DNA of 64,000 nt from Typhlomys cinereus (GCA_023101885.1 JALPQD010000304.1:1240001-1304000); one strand, 5' to 3'. Counted from the first letter of the stretch, positions 1-11,593 are shown. Numbers and translations: made by a program. The notes: generated by a model not told the origin, from the letters alone.

Positions 1-316
1 AAATAAGAACTAACAAGCTGACTCCTGCATGCCATTTCAAAATTAATCTGACTCTTTAATACAGCTGAGAGTGTATAGTAGCAGGTTCCAAATATCAGTC
101 TATTAAAGTGCACCTCACAAAAATACCAAGAAATACTATATATTTTTTACACTGAAAATGCTATGACTAATACATTAACCAAAACTTAAAAGTAATTCAA
201 GGAAGAATTGAAAGATCATAGAGACATAAATTCTTTTCATACTAATTCTTGGCCAAAATCTCAACCTTCCTGCAGGAAGGACACAAACTAACTGAGTGTC
301 TCTTTTCCACACAGCC
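1..316 (+). other. Intron or 5' flank before the GVIN1 exon, ending in a 3' splice site
   Basis: No coding potential is seen. The stretch is AT-rich and ends in a pyrimidine tract followed by CACAG at 310-314, a good splice acceptor, directly before CC and the ATG at 317. This matches the family layout in which the whole GVIN1 protein sits in one giant exon preceded by non-coding 5' exons. Those upstream exons and the promoter must lie left of the window. No interferon response element could be identified here. Confidence 0.6.
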
Positions 317-1248
317 ATGGCCACAGCAGAGGGGATCCCTGAGAATCCTCAACTCAGAAGGCAAAGGAGGCAAGATCTCACAGAGCTGCTGACAGAAGTG
401 GGATTAGCTGTCGAATACTGGCTGCCTAAACTTCAGGAACATTTGGGTGTAACCTGTGCACAGGCCTTACGAAACCTAAAAGAAAATGAACTCCGAAAGC
501 TCAAATCTAAGACAAGATATGCATGGGAGAAAAGGGCCCTGGAAAAGCTGCTTCATCTCGCACATGCAAATAGTCCTCAAGAATTGCTGGAACATTCTGA
601 AGAAATGATAAAGGAAAGACAAAGGCAGGCAGAACAAACACTTCAGGAGCTTAGGGAACTACTCTTAGAAGGGAAACAGAGACAGGAGGAGGCTGTGAGG
701 ATGAAAGAAGATGCTTTGAGAAGAGCCATGGAGATTCCTGACGAGTACTGGCCAGAGCCTGAAGTGCCCCTCAGAGAAGTCATAGAAAACCTGCAAAGGC
801 ATCTCTACCACATGGACCAGATGTTGGCACACAGACAAAACCTGCCAGCCAGTGATCTGGTAAGGTGGGCATCTGGAGGTCTGGCCCTGCAGGGAATTTA
901 TAAGACAGGTCAACAAAAGGACCTGATAGAAAGGAGAGAAGAACTACTCATGGTCCCTAAGGAATTCTTACTTGTTGGACCTGAGCAGGGGACAAGGATG
1001 GAGACAAAAGAATTCACATCTTCTCAAGCAGAAGCCCTGTTCAGTAAGAAAATAGAAAAGTTGGGATTTGGTGTTACCATGTCAGCCAAGGGTGGAGGCT
1101 GGGGATTTAGTTTAGAAGCTGGTATGGAGAAAAGGGAACATTCGGAATCTGAGGAAACCCACCAATCTCATTCTGTGCACTCTTATTTCTGCTGTTCCAA
1201 GTTCAATTACATCCCCTTGGCAGCCTGTCACTTTCCCATAGATCAGCT
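317..1248 (+). CDS. GVIN1: GVIN1 segment 1: N-terminal helical region
   Basis: The segment reads MATAEGIPENPQLRRQRRQD and onward for about 310 residues before the frame is lost. An upstream in-frame GTG at 296 lies inside the splice acceptor, so the ATG at 317 is preferred; its context (CC before and GG after the ATG) is good for initiation. Residues about 15-90 are helical, with the motif YWLPKLQEHLG typical of VLIG N-termini. Residues about 95-140 are Glu/Arg/Gln-rich and probably coiled coil. The region near residue 240-290 is Gly/Ser-rich (SAKGGGWGFSLEAGMEKRE) and then reads into SYFCCSKFNYIPLA. After GAT-CAG at 1241-1246 the frame shifts; the abnormal reading ends at a stop at 1277-1279. 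Confidence 0.8.
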
Positions 1249-4200
1249 CAGCTCTCCAGTGCTGCCCTCCAGGAACTGAAAAGCATGGAAGACATCCTGG
1301 AACATGCTGACAGTCCAGACAGATACGCCTCACTGAGACACAGGATTGACAACTTTTTCCAGAGGTTTGGCTCTCATGCTAACCAAGGCCCCCTGCACCT
1401 GGGAGGAATCTACTGCTGGAAGGCCATTGCAGAGGGTTTCAAGAGTGAGCAGCTGGATGATGTGAGGAAACAGGCAGTGCAGGCCCTGGACAGTTACATC
1501 AGAGGTGGCTACAGTGGTTTGGGAGTAAAAGTTGGTGCAGGTATGAACACGTCCCACTCACATTCAGAAGCAAGCTCTCAGGTAACATCTTCTCAAAATC
1601 TCCAAACCAAAGTGCAGTTATGTGTAGCTCAGACAGGAGGACCACCAGAAGCAGAGGGAATTCTCCAGTGGAGAAGTGGTCTTATTGCCAGAAATCAAAC
1701 CTGGTCTGTCATTGACCGAGGACTTCAGCTGGTGCCCATTTGGGACATCATCCTTTATAACCACAGAATGGATTTTAAGGACCCCCTTCAGGTGGCTAAG
1801 TGCCTGAAAGAAAACTACAGTGCTCTGACTGGTCTCACTGCCCAGATCCAGGATGGAGAGGAAATACTGAGTGCTGGGAAGGAAGCTCGGCTTTTCCTAG
1901 AGGATGTGAAAACCTGGGATGTTTCTGAACCAGAAGAGAACCTTAGGAAGCTGGTGATGTTCATGCAAGCAATCAGTCAAAAAACAAAAAGTTATAACAT
2001 TTGGATTGATACATGCCTCTCTGATGAGGATCTGCAGAGTTTTCTAATAAATACTATTGACTCTTACAAAAAGTCACCCACCTATAAAACTCATTTTGTG
2101 AAATCTCAGCTGAGCAGCCTGCTGGATCCTCACATCTACAAAGTGACAAGCTTTCCTCGGGCACAGGCCATCATGGACTGGATCAACCAGTCACAGTCAG
2201 AAGATCAGCAAATCAAAATCACACAATTTTCTGAATTCATCGAAACTTTAAAAGATTTAAAAGAAGATCTCAAGGAAATTATGGTCAAAGCTGAGACATC
2301 AGAAACAGTAGAAGAGGCTCAAAGAAAGGCCACATGTAAGGTGACTAAAGCTCTCACTTCCTTCCTGACTTATCTTCAGGAAACAGAGCAGGAAGACATG
2401 CAGCTTCTTCTACTGTCCATTGCAGTGGGAGCTGGCTATGAGGAGGTGAGGAATTTTTTTAAGAATATCCTGGGGTGTGATGAACTAAGTTTCCTATTGG
2501 AGGAAATGCAAACAACCCAGTGTAAATATCAGGACCTCAATATTATTTGCAGCTACAGAGCCCAGGCATATCTGGTGCTCACAGCTTTAACAACTACAGA
2601 GAGAGTCACAAGCATTTCTCCAGAGAAGAAATCCCAGCGCTTGGCATTAATAAGAAAACATCTGGAACGGTCACTGTCTGCAGAGGTTGCACATGTCCTC
2701 ACAAAATATGGATCACATCATGACTGGAAACTCCTAGAGGACGACTTGAGATTACTCATTGATGGGGATTATGAAGCCACCACCTCCTCCTTGCAAATGG
2801 AGGAGGTGAAAAAACAATTGCAGAGTCTCCACCACAACAAGAAGGAGCCTTCTGAACCTAAAAACAATGAAAATTGCAAAGAAGAAGTTATAAGCAATGA
2901 ACATTTCTTAGACTTACTCCAGCGCTTAGGCCTTGAGCATTACTACCCAAAAAAGATGAGCAGAGCTGAATTCCACCTTATCTACAAGACTTCTGTGAGC
3001 AATACACAGCCCAGATCTGAACAAGAGCTTCCCTTCTACTTCCTGCAAAAGCTACTGATGCTGGACTATGAGTTGAGGTATGTGGTCTTGAAAGATGATA
3101 AAAATACAGACAGCCAGATTCCAACAGGTCCCACAAATCTGGAAACTGAGGATTTTGATCCTTTTGAAGAATTACTTGAAGATAGTGACAACCTCACTGA
3201 AAGGACAGTCACCAACTCAAAGACCCACATTCACCCAATGGATGTTCAGATGGCCATTTTTCACTGCACAGATGAATTTGCTAGACAATATCTTTTGAAC
3301 AAACTTTCCATGTGTCAGTTTGCCCTCCCTTTTTTGGTACCAAAACCCAACAATTCCCAAATCGAATTCCCTCTCTGGTCTTTCAGGGGAATTAGAAAAA
3401 GTTGGCAAGAGGGCAAGAGCTGCAGTCACAGCAACCAGCAGATGTGCCGCGTCTCCACCCCCATGGTGACCTTCATTAGAGCTGGAAACGACCTCTCTGC
3501 TTCCAAGTCTCAGATCATGAACTCTCTTCTCGGTAAACGTAAACACGATGTGTTTTTCCACAGACACTGCAGAGGGAGCAGCAAACACTGCCTCCTGATG
3601 GGGGGAGTGGTAGAAATCTGCTGGTTCTGTCCTGGCGGGGAAGATGAGGACAGATTTGACAAGTGTGTCGCCTTCACCAACCTTCATGGAGATGCAAAGG
3701 AGCACAGGCAGCAGCTCGCCTTCCTGCAGGAGGTCTCTTCTGTCCTTGTGATCCTCATGGAAGCTTCTGATCGCAATAAAGAAAACCAAAACCTTGTCCG
3801 TGACCTGTGCCACTCATCCAAACCTTTGATCTGTCTGCTTGATGACAAAGAAAAAACCGGGGCTAATAACTCTGGAAGAAGGGTGAGTATTGGCCTCAGA
3901 AAGAGAAATGAGGCTGAACTAACAGAGGAGCTCGCAACTACACTCAGACGTCTGCTAGAGCTCTCTGACACTGCTCTCAACCTAGAGGACTGTTCCCAGA
4001 TGGCTCGCAAGCAAGGATTCCTGATTGATGAAGACGAGAGGGACTGCAAGGAAGCCAGAGAAAAGGCAGAAACTATTATGGCCCTCCTTGAAGAATTGCC
4101 GTTATCTCAGATAAAGGAAAAACTATTGCCCCTTCAGGGACAGCTGTGGCACCTTTGGTGTCAAAAGGACAAAGAACTCTATGACTTGAGACAAAAAGGA

Positions 4201-6141
4201 AATCGGAGCATTGAACAGCACAAGAGTGAGATTGAGACAGAAAAACAAAAAATACGGCATCAACAGTTGAAAGAAGCTTTTCCTCTCAATGATTTGATGC
4301 ACGCTGTCCTTGAAATCCTTCAAGACCATTCAGAAACTCACAACAAACTCTACTTCTTGCAGTGGTTGAGTGTCTTTTTAGACAATCTTACCATGGGACA
4401 TGTAGAAAAATTGCGTGAAAAGCAAAGATCTTTGTGGTCTATGGTACAAGCAGAAAAACAGAAGAAACAAAAGAACATGTCACTGCAAAATCAGATGGAC
4501 GCCATCTCCAGAAAGATTCTTGACTGCACCTTGGGAATTGAGCAGCTTCTTAGAGAAGTCAGCCAGATCTATGAAGCATTGGAAGAAATTTCCTGCTCAA
4601 GAGAGAGCATTTTTCTCTGCCTCCCCCAAATTGCTGCAGACCTCATGGTATCTGGGGTTCCCATAGAGCTGATGGATGGGGATGCTTCTTATGTGCCTCT
4701 CAAGTGGGTGGCAGCTGTTTTTGACAAACTCGCTGAGAAACTGGGAGACAAGCGGCTGTATGTTCTCTCTGTGCTCGGCCTGCAGAGCTCAGGGAAGTCC
4801 ACGCTGCTGAACGCCCTCTTTGGGCTGCAGTTCACAGTCAGTGCAGGAAGGTGCACCAAGGGGGCCTACATGCAGCTCCTGAAGGTGGAGGAGACATTCA
4901 CGGGAGAACTTGGCTTTGACTTTGTGCTGGTTGTGGACACAGAAGGACTTCGGGCCCCAGAACTCAATAAGAAATCCCTAAATTGGGACAATGAGTTGGC
5001 AACCTTTGTCATTGGACTTGGAAACTTGACTCTGATCAACATTTTTGGGGAGAACCCATCAGAAATGCAAGATATCCTGCAAATAGCTGTCCAAGCCTTT
5101 CTGAGGATGAAACAAGTGAGAATCTCCCCAAGTTGCCTCTTTGTCCATCAGAATGTGGGAGAAGTGACAGCTAAAGACCAAACCATGGAAGGACGACAGC
5201 GCCTAGAGCAGAGACTAGATGAAATGACGGCATTAGCAGCTAAACATGAAGAGTGCCCACACATCACACGCTTCAGTGATGTCATCAAGTTTGATGTCAA
5301 AAATAACATCTACTATTTTGCTCATCTCTGGGATGGAAACCCACCAATGGCCCCTCCCAATCCTCGCTACAGTCACAATGTCCAGGAACTGAAGAGTAGA
5401 ATTCTTACAACTGCCCAACAAGAAACCAGAGGAAGCATCATGAAGATATCAGATGTAAAATTCCGAATTCAAGATTTATGGAAAGCGCTGGTGAGTGAGA
5501 ACTTCATTTTCAGTTTCAGGAACACCCAAGAGGTCATGGCCATGAGCAAACTGGAGACCATGTATAACCAGTGGACCTGGGAGCTGAGGAGCCACATACT
5601 GGACTTACAGAACCAGCTGAACACTCAGATCCAGAATGGAAAAATGCTGACACTCACAAGACGTGCACTTGAGGATCCAGTTACCAAGAAGTACGAAACC
5701 ATCAAGAAAGACTTCGAAAAATATTTTAAAGAAGATCCAGATCGTGAAACATTAATTCAATGGAAGTCAAATTTTGAACATAAGTTACTAATCCTTAAAG
5801 ATTCCCTTATTTCAGTCACTCAAAGAAAAGCGAATGATCTTATTAATCTTAAAGGAAGTCAAGCAAGGCTGGATAAACAAAAAACCCAATATGACAATGA
5901 ATTGCTACAGAAGGGTCAAAAGTTGGCCTTGTGTCTAAAAGGTAAACAATTAAGTGATGAACAATTACAAGAGATATTCAGCCAACTTTGGACAAGTTGG
6001 GTTTGTGATGTGGCCTCAACTGCCCCTAAAGTCATAGAACCTCAGATTGATGTAGATTCTGAAAACATCCTTTGGGAGCATTTTAAAAAGGAGAAAAACC
6101 TTCAAGAAAAACTAAAGAAAAATTCTGAAGAGCCAGTTTCA
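1249..6141 (+). CDS. GVIN1: GVIN1 segment 2: middle region and VLIG-type GTPase domain
   Basis: About 1630 residues in one open frame; the first in-frame ATG is at 1285, but homologous reading begins before it (QLSSAALQELKS). Predicted layout: helical N-terminal continuation; a Lys/Glu-rich linker; at about 2905 the URGCP-like block beginning FLDLLQRLGLEHYYPKKM; a first GTPase-like fold containing CQFALPFLVPKP, SKSQIMNSLL and EICWFCPGG; a helical linker; then the VLIG-type G domain. In the G domain the P-loop GLQSSGKST lies at about 4780-4803 and the G3-type motif DTEG at 4936-4947. The part after 5500 is helical. These motifs define large dynamin-superfamily-like GTPases. The proper frame continues past the local stop at 6151-6153 if one A near 6141 is ignored. 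Confidence 0.88.
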
Positions 6142-6142
6142 A

Positions 6143-7579
6143 ATCAATTATAACAAACATGTACAAATGAGTAAAACTTGGGTTGTTCTCTCAAAGAGTT
6201 TAGAAACACGTCATAAAGAATCCATAGATAACATCACTGATAAAATATTTTCCAGGTTTGAAGAAACAATTAAAAACATTAAGAGGCAGCAACGTGATTA
6301 TGATCAGAATGATTTCCATGAAATCCTGAAAATAATAGAAACAGAAGCAAAATCTGTAGGTCCTGAGCAAGAATACACATTTACAAGCAAATACATCATT
6401 GACTTATCATTATGTTTATTCCAAAGAGCAGCAAAGACATTTAAGGAAATGCACAAGGCATTCAAGATGGCTAATGATCCTGTGAACTATCTGGAAAGCA
6501 AGAAAGATGATTTCTTCATGAGTTTCAAGATCTCCTGTCAAGGTGCCACCTCCATTACATCATTTGTTGATTTTCTGTGGATCAAGCTCACCCCTGCTAT
6601 CTCTACCACCATATGGGGCAAAATAGGACCTAAAATAGCTGGGGAGATGCGAGGTACCTATCCACAATTCAATGGAAACAGGGCTAACCTGGAGAAACAC
6701 ATCCTCATCTCTCTGGCAGAAGAAGAAAATTTTGAGAATTATTGGCAGTACATTCATCATCCAGAATCATTTTTTAGGAGTTACATTGGAAAGCACATTA
6801 GAAGATACTGTTCAGACAAAGGAGGTGAAAAAATACAGACATTTTTAAAAATGACTTTAGGTGACATTAAGAGCGCCATCAGCACTGCCATTTATGAGTC
6901 CACAGCAAAAGCGGCAGACAAAAGCAGCACTGCATCCAGGTGGCTGGATTTGTTCTGTGAGTACCTGGGGGACAGCTTGGTCTTTCCACGCAAAGACTTG
7001 ATAAGCATCGAGCACCAGGAGATAAATGACACTGCGTTCCTCAGAGAAGCCATGAGTATAAAGTTGGATGCTGCAATGAAGCAAGTAGAAGAAGATTTTT
7101 CTGTTAAGCAATTGGATGACTTGTTTCCTGAAATTGAGAAAATTCTCTCTGAACATCTCTGTGGCTGCTGGAAACAATGTCCCTTTTGTAAAGCAATTTG
7201 TACAAACACGATTGAAAATCATGATGGAGACCACAGTGTGCCGTTCCACCGATCTGAAGCTGTCAATGGTTGGTCCTGGATTAACACAGACCACTTTTCT
7301 ATTGATTTCTGCTCTACTTCTGTGGCAAGTGATTGTTTCTTTATTCTTTCAGATGATAGAAGAATCCCATATAAGAACTATCGGCAGGCGGGAGGGGATT
7401 ATGCTACATGGAGCATCACCCCAGATGCATCCATGCAGCCTTATTGGAAATGGTTTATCTGTCACTTCAGAGCAAACCTAGAGGAAAAGTATGGGAAAAA
7501 ATTTACAGGTAGTGGCACAATTCCAAATGCGTGGACAAGAATCACAAAGAAAAATGTGCTTGATGACTTGAAAAAATAA
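6143..7579 (+). CDS. GVIN1: GVIN1 segment 3: C-terminal region with Cys/His cluster
   Basis: About 478 residues, reading INYNKHVQ into MSKTWVVLSK (the ATG at 6167 is internal, not a true start) and ending DDLKK-stop. The segment is mostly helical to residue 330. It then holds a dense Cys/His cluster at about 7160-7250, CPFCKAIC followed by several His (NHDGDH, then FH), which looks like a metal-binding knuckle. Aromatic-rich sequence follows (WKWFICHF near 7450). This C-terminal part is missing from the second VLIG copy in the window. Function of the cluster is not known to me; zinc binding is inference from residue spacing. Confidence 0.82.
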   Translation: MNYNKHVQMSKTWVVLSKSLETRHKESIDNITDKIFSRFEETIKNIKRQQRDYDQNDFHEILKIIETEAKSVGPEQEYTFTSKYIIDLSLCLFQRAAKTFKEMHKAFKMANDPVNYLESKKDDFFMSFKISCQGATSITSFVDFLWIKLTPAISTTIWGKIGPKIAGEMRGTYPQFNGNRANLEKHILISLAEEENFENYWQYIHHPESFFRSYIGKHIRRYCSDKGGEKIQTFLKMTLGDIKSAISTAIYESTAKAADKSSTASRWLDLFCEYLGDSLVFPRKDLISIEHQEINDTAFLREAMSIKLDAAMKQVEEDFSVKQLDDLFPEIEKILSEHLCGCWKQCPFCKAICTNTIENHDGDHSVPFHRSEAVNGWSWINTDHFSIDFCSTSVASDCFFILSDDRRIPYKNYRQAGGDYATWSITPDASMQPYWKWFICHFRANLEEKYGKKFTGSGTIPNAWTRITKKNVLDDLKK

Positions 7580-7733
7580 ACACTTGATTACCAAGAAAGA
7601 TCCCAAGTACACAAATTGCAGTGTTAGAAGATACAATCTTAAGACACATCCTATTTACAACTAAAACTTTAAGAAGCAACATGTATAAGTACTTCATTTC
7701 TTTTTGCTTTGATTTCTTTTGTTTAAAAATAAA
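7575..7733 (+). terminator. GVIN1 3' UTR with poly(A) signals
   Basis: AATAAA at 7575-7580 overlaps the stop codon, and a second AATAAA at 7728-7733 follows 150 bp of AT-rich 3' UTR. The second is the likelier cleavage signal by spacing. It lies inside the target duplication of the L1 insertion that follows, so a second copy of the signal sits at about 8236-8241. Confidence 0.5.
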
Positions 7734-7741
7734 GTGTTAGA

Positions 7742-8233
7742 TTTGCGGAAGAGAGGGCTGTAAGATTGTAAGAGCAAATGGATGGGAGAAGCAATGATTT
7801 GCAAGATACTCCACACAAGTTAGGGCTGAAGCAATCATAATTGGACATTGCATGCCTGGCGCAATGTCCAACACACTATTGACATCACAAAGTCTAGCAT
7901 CTGCTAAAGGCACCAAGATCCTTGGAGGCAAGGAATTAACAGCCACAGTAGTGTTCCTATGCTTAAGGTGAACACGGGAAAGGGTTCAGGGAAAAGCCAC
8001 TGGGTCCTTGTACGTCATCGGAAAGGAGGGCCCAGAGGAGAGTCAGGCATGCACAAGAAAGGACACTCTGGGAATTGGGGCAGGAGGCATTGGGGTATGG
8101 GGAGGGAGGGGTGAGGGGGAGGGGGAGCAGGGGGTTTGGGGGGAGGAGGAGGGAGGGAGGGAACTGGTGTACCTATTAAGTTTGTATGAGCGGAAATAAT
8201 AATAAAATGTATTAAAAAATAAAAAAATAAAAT
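7742..8233 (+). mobile_element. 5'-truncated L1 3' UTR insertion
   Basis: The insertion carries the 3' UTR of the same young L1 family seen elsewhere in the window: the TTTGCGGAAGAG start, the CTATGCTTAAGG segment, a long G-rich polypurine stretch (about 8090-8165) and an A-rich tail. It is flanked by a perfect 16-bp target duplication (7726-7741 and 8234-8249), so both ends are secure. It landed directly on the GVIN1 poly(A) signal region. Confidence 0.9.
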
Positions 8234-8249
8234 AAAATAAAGTGTTAGA

Positions 8250-9000
8250 ATAGGTGAACATACAGTAAAACTAAGTGAAATTGATTCAAAATTCCCACTT
8301 GATATTTTGAATGGTGGTTCTAAATATTTGTTTAAATAAATAATACTCCCTGTAAAGTCATGATAGCAGAGCCAATTAGAAACATGTTAAGCTGCCACAG
8401 ATTTCTGTTGAACTACTGAAATGATTAATCAAGTAAAATATAAATCTTAGAAGATATACCTGGACTTTAACTTGGCAGGTGGATTTTTTTCACTCAAGTT
8501 TCAAGGAAAATTTACTAGCCTTCAGTGTAACAAAATTCATGGAAAACTCACGATTCCAAATCACAATGTCATCTAAGCATATTCTAGCTAAGAATAAAGC
8601 AGACTTGACCAAGACAAAAATCTTATGTTCTTTATATTCAAGTCAATAAAAAAAGAAAAATGACCATTTTTCTCCTTTCATTATTAATCTCTTTATCGCC
8701 ATATCTTGACTGTTCCCTGTTCATGCTAGTAAAAAAAAATTATTCAAAAAGTTTAGGATTCAAAGTCTGGTGTTATATGTGAGTCTCAGGAGGAAACAAT
8801 CCTAGAAGTATGCTTGTGATGATCAGGTAGAAAGGACAACTAGAGTCATGTCTGTAGACTAGGCCAAACTTTACTAAAATGTTCCTTAAAGTCTATTCCT
8901 TAAAGACAAAAAATAACAGGACAGGGAGGATAGATTACTAGGTAAGGAGCTTTCTAAGCAAAAATGAGGACCTTAATTCAATCCTCAACCCTCACACAAA
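8250..9000. other. Intergenic, nothing recognised
   Basis: AT-rich sequence without long open frames, clear repeat signatures or RNA genes that I can see. It separates the GVIN1 3' end from the repeat-rich zone. Confidence 0.5.
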
Positions 9001-9195
9001 AACACCATGCATGGGGCAAGTGACAGAACTCAATGGTTAGACACCTGCTCCCAAACTTGGTCACCTCAGTTTAATCTGAATAAACTCACATGGTGTAAGG
9101 ATGGAGCTGACTTCCTAAAGTTGTTTTCTGACCACTTTCTGTGTTCCATGACACGCATGCACACACCTTTCTTTCTTTCCAAATGAATAATATTT
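9001..9195 (+). repeat. Old rodent SINE fragment (B4-like)
   Basis: The stretch has the layout of B4-type SINEs, including a GTTGTTTTCTGACC-like segment followed by a CA-rich end with ATGACACGCATGCACACACC. It is strongly diverged; only the 3' half is convincing. Confidence 0.45.
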
Positions 9196-9575
9196 TCAGA
9201 GGCTGGAGAAGTGGCCCCATATTTAAGACTCTGTCTGGCAAACAGAACTTCAGTTCAGATTCTGGATCCCATGAAAAAAAGCCAGGCAGAATTGGTGTTG
9301 GTCTGGACTTTAAGCTCTGGAAAAGTGGAGTCTCAGGCATCCCAGAGCAGAGCAAAAAAGAGGTAGGAGTAATCCAGGATGATTACTGAAAATACCTTTG
9401 GACCTCCTCAAGGATACATAGTGCCCTCTGATACACACAGAGACACAAATGCAGACACAGTAACAGACACAGTGTGCATGAAGGTATATACACATACATG
9501 TATATACACACATACCCACACACATACATGAACACACACATATACATGCATACATACATTCACACATACTCATTG
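9196..9575 (+). repeat. Old tRNA-derived SINE with CA-rich tail
   Basis: This is a diverged copy of the SINE family that recurs in this window: AGGCTGGAGAAGTGGC at the 5' end, a box-B-like segment near 9255, a body with GGCAGAATTGG, and CACAGTGCCCTC-like sequence near 9420. The end is a degenerate CA repeat (about 9430-9570). Confidence 0.65.
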
Positions 9576-10130
9576 TGATAGTTAAGCCTGGGTGTCAACT
9601 TGACATATTCGGTATTAACTAAGCTGGGCTGAGCCACCTCTGGAAAGGATCAACTGAGACTACTTGAAAGGATTATACATGCCCCAGATCCTATCAGAAC
9701 CTCCAAAGCTCTCAAAGGATTCTCCCAATACTGCATCAAATAAAAAGGAGCCACCAAGGAGAACAGATGCCTTCTTGCAGCTGTGCTAGGAATCGCTCTT
9801 CCTTCCAGCTACCTGGTTTCTTCGACCTTCTAGCCTTCTACTAGACTAAGACTCTAGGAGTTCTCCAGCCTTCAGCCATCACCTGCTTGACTACCGAACT
9901 GAGCAGCTAGCTATTGGCAGCCATCGTTGGAACTATCTCAGCTACTGGCAGCCATTCTTGGACTACCTCGGTTACTGGCAGCCTTCATTGGACTACCTCG
10001 GCCATATCTGTAAGCCAAATCAATAAATTTCCTATATATTTCCTATATATAAATTTCCTATATATAATATATATATACATATTCATTCTGTGAATTCTGT
10101 GAATCTAGAGAACTCTAACTAATACACACA
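9576..10130 (+). repeat. Interspersed rodent repeat with TCAACTTGAC start
   Basis: The copy begins GTGATAGTTAAGCCTGGGTG then TCAACTTGACAT and ends CTAGAGAACTCTAACTAATACA. The same two end signatures flank the copies at 30943-31370 and around the minisatellite at 45498-53709. Near 10021-10075 it contains a small local tandem of a TTTCCTATATA word followed by a TA run. I recognise it as a common rodent interspersed repeat but do not assign a family name. Confidence 0.6.
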
Positions 10131-10164
10131 TACATACAAACACATACATACAATATTTTCAAAA

Positions 10165-10295
10165 ATCAAGCATGGCAATCCATGTTTGAAATCCCAGTAC
10201 TGAGGAGGCAAAGACAAATGAATCACAGTCCAGGAAATTCAGGCAAACAGGTAAGCTCCAGAACAATGAAAGACCCTGTCCCACAAGAATAAGAC
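10165..10295 (+). repeat. Old SINE fragment
   Basis: It contains GGCAATCCATG, AAATCCCAGTACTGAGGAGG and GAAAGACCCTGTCCCA, the body of an RSINE/B4-type element. Both ends are diffuse. Confidence 0.5.
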
Positions 10296-10979
10296 TAAAT
10301 ACCTCTATCCCTCCCACCTGCCCGGGACTCTTGCTCATGGTCCAGGGAGAACACCCTGCTTCCATGTAAATTCCACCAACCCCCAGGTCACCTGTTCTCC
10401 CCAGATCCTCAGGCTGCCCCAGGCTTGGGTGGGACAAGTGAAACTCAGCTGCCATCTCCAACAGCCCCTCTGCCTCTCCTATCCACCCAGGATGCTCTCT
10501 TGAGGTCCAGGGAGGACACATTGCTCCTCAGATTTCAACAGACTCCAAAGAAAACCCAAGCAAACCTCTAGGGGACAAAGACCACACATCTGAAGTCCTC
10601 TAAAATCATCCTATCACATGGGAGAGATTCTTCACATCCAGCCCAAAGACAAGTAAACCCCTTTTTACCATCCTGCTCCCTTCAATTATTAATCACTGTA
10701 GATTAACTTTTCCATATAGCCACCCCCAAAACATATACAACTTCAGAGACTATACCACTCAACCTCACATATCACCAAGGTACTAAATCATAAACGTGCA
10801 CTAACATACTAATATTCACCCCCTATCTACTAAGCCTGACTTAATTGATATACTAATAGTCTAATAGCATCATCTAGGAAATGACAATAACAACAAACAT
10901 ACCCAACTCCAACGCAAACACTAGTAATAACTGCCCGAGAGTAGTAATACCAACTAATTCAGTTCAGTCAAAAACACAC
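10296..10979 (+). mobile_element. Probable 5' part of an old L1 (5' UTR and ORF1 leader)
   Basis: Directly upstream of a clear L1 ORF1 fragment and in the same orientation. The first 280 bp are GC-rich with two related phrases GGTCCAGGGAGAACACCCTG and GGTCCAGGGAGGACACATTG (about 10341 and 10505), like a duplicated L1 promoter monomer. The rest is AT-rich leader. The assignment rests on position and style, not on a recognised consensus. Confidence 0.35.
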
Positions 10980-11591
10980 AGAAACTGAAAGAAATTAAAT
11001 AACGACATCAACCACTTTGAATAGGAACACAACAGACACTTGGAGGAGTTGAGAAAAACAGTTTAAGAAACAAAAATAAGCATGGAGCAGTTAAAACAGT
11101 CTCAAGCAGAGTTTAAAATTGAACTAAAAGACAAGTTATCTTCAATCCAGAACTCAACAGAGTCTTATTAGCAGAACTAATGAAGCAGAAAACAGAATTT
11201 CAGATCTTGAAGACAAAGTGAAAGGATTAATCAGCTCAATGGAAGAGGTTGTTAAAGCCAAAAAGATACTTGAAAGGAATATTCAAGAGTTACAGAATAC
11301 CCTGAAGAAGTCTAACATGTGTATTCATGGAATACCAGAGCAAGAATCTCAAAATACCACACCTGAGGAAATTTTTCAAATTATCATAAATGAAAAATTC
11401 CCTCATCTAAAGAATGAGATGTCCATCCAAATACAAGAGGCATTCCTCACCCCAAGCAGATATGACCAAAATAGAAACTCGCCATGGCAAATAATAGTCA
11501 AATCACTCCACATACAAGTCAAAGAAAAGGTGTTGAGAGCCTCAAGGGAAAAAAAAGTCACTTTTAAAAGTAAACTATTAAATTAACAAAT
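10980..11591 (+). mobile_element. Old L1 (element 1), ORF1 part, left of a nested insertion
   Basis: The sequence matches the ORF1 of the younger L1 at 12180-12740 along its length: coiled-coil style, with SSMEEVVKAKKILERNIQEL and then HGIPEQESQNTTPEEIF in one frame (11218-11586). It stops at an 11-bp target duplication (11581-11591) where the younger L1 entered. Element 1 resumes at 17909. There are several frame breaks upstream of 11218. Confidence 0.85.
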
Positions 11592-11593
11592 AA

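Larger units (their letters stand above)
317..7579 (+). pseudogene. GVIN1: GVIN1-type very large interferon-inducible GTPase, one giant exon with two single-base frameshifts
   Basis: This is the whole left-hand GVIN1 (VLIG-1) copy. Known family members are interferon-induced cytosolic/nuclear GTPases of about 2400 residues encoded by one exon. From the ATG at 317 to the TAA at 7577-7579 the span is exactly 2420 codons, the expected family length. The frame changes twice: one base appears to be missing near 1248 and one A appears extra near 6141. The two shifts cancel overall but leave the central two thirds out of frame. No premature stop is present in the proper frame of any of the three segments, so the copy is either newly dead or intact with sequencing errors. 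AATAAA motifs lie at 7575-7580 (overlapping the stop) and 7728-7733. It could instead be a functional gene, because rodents carry several intact copies. Confidence 0.85.

Noticed and set aside
3217..4049. Minus-strand frames of 121-198 residues within GVIN1
   Set aside because: They are shadows of the strongly supported plus-strand GTPase coding sequence.
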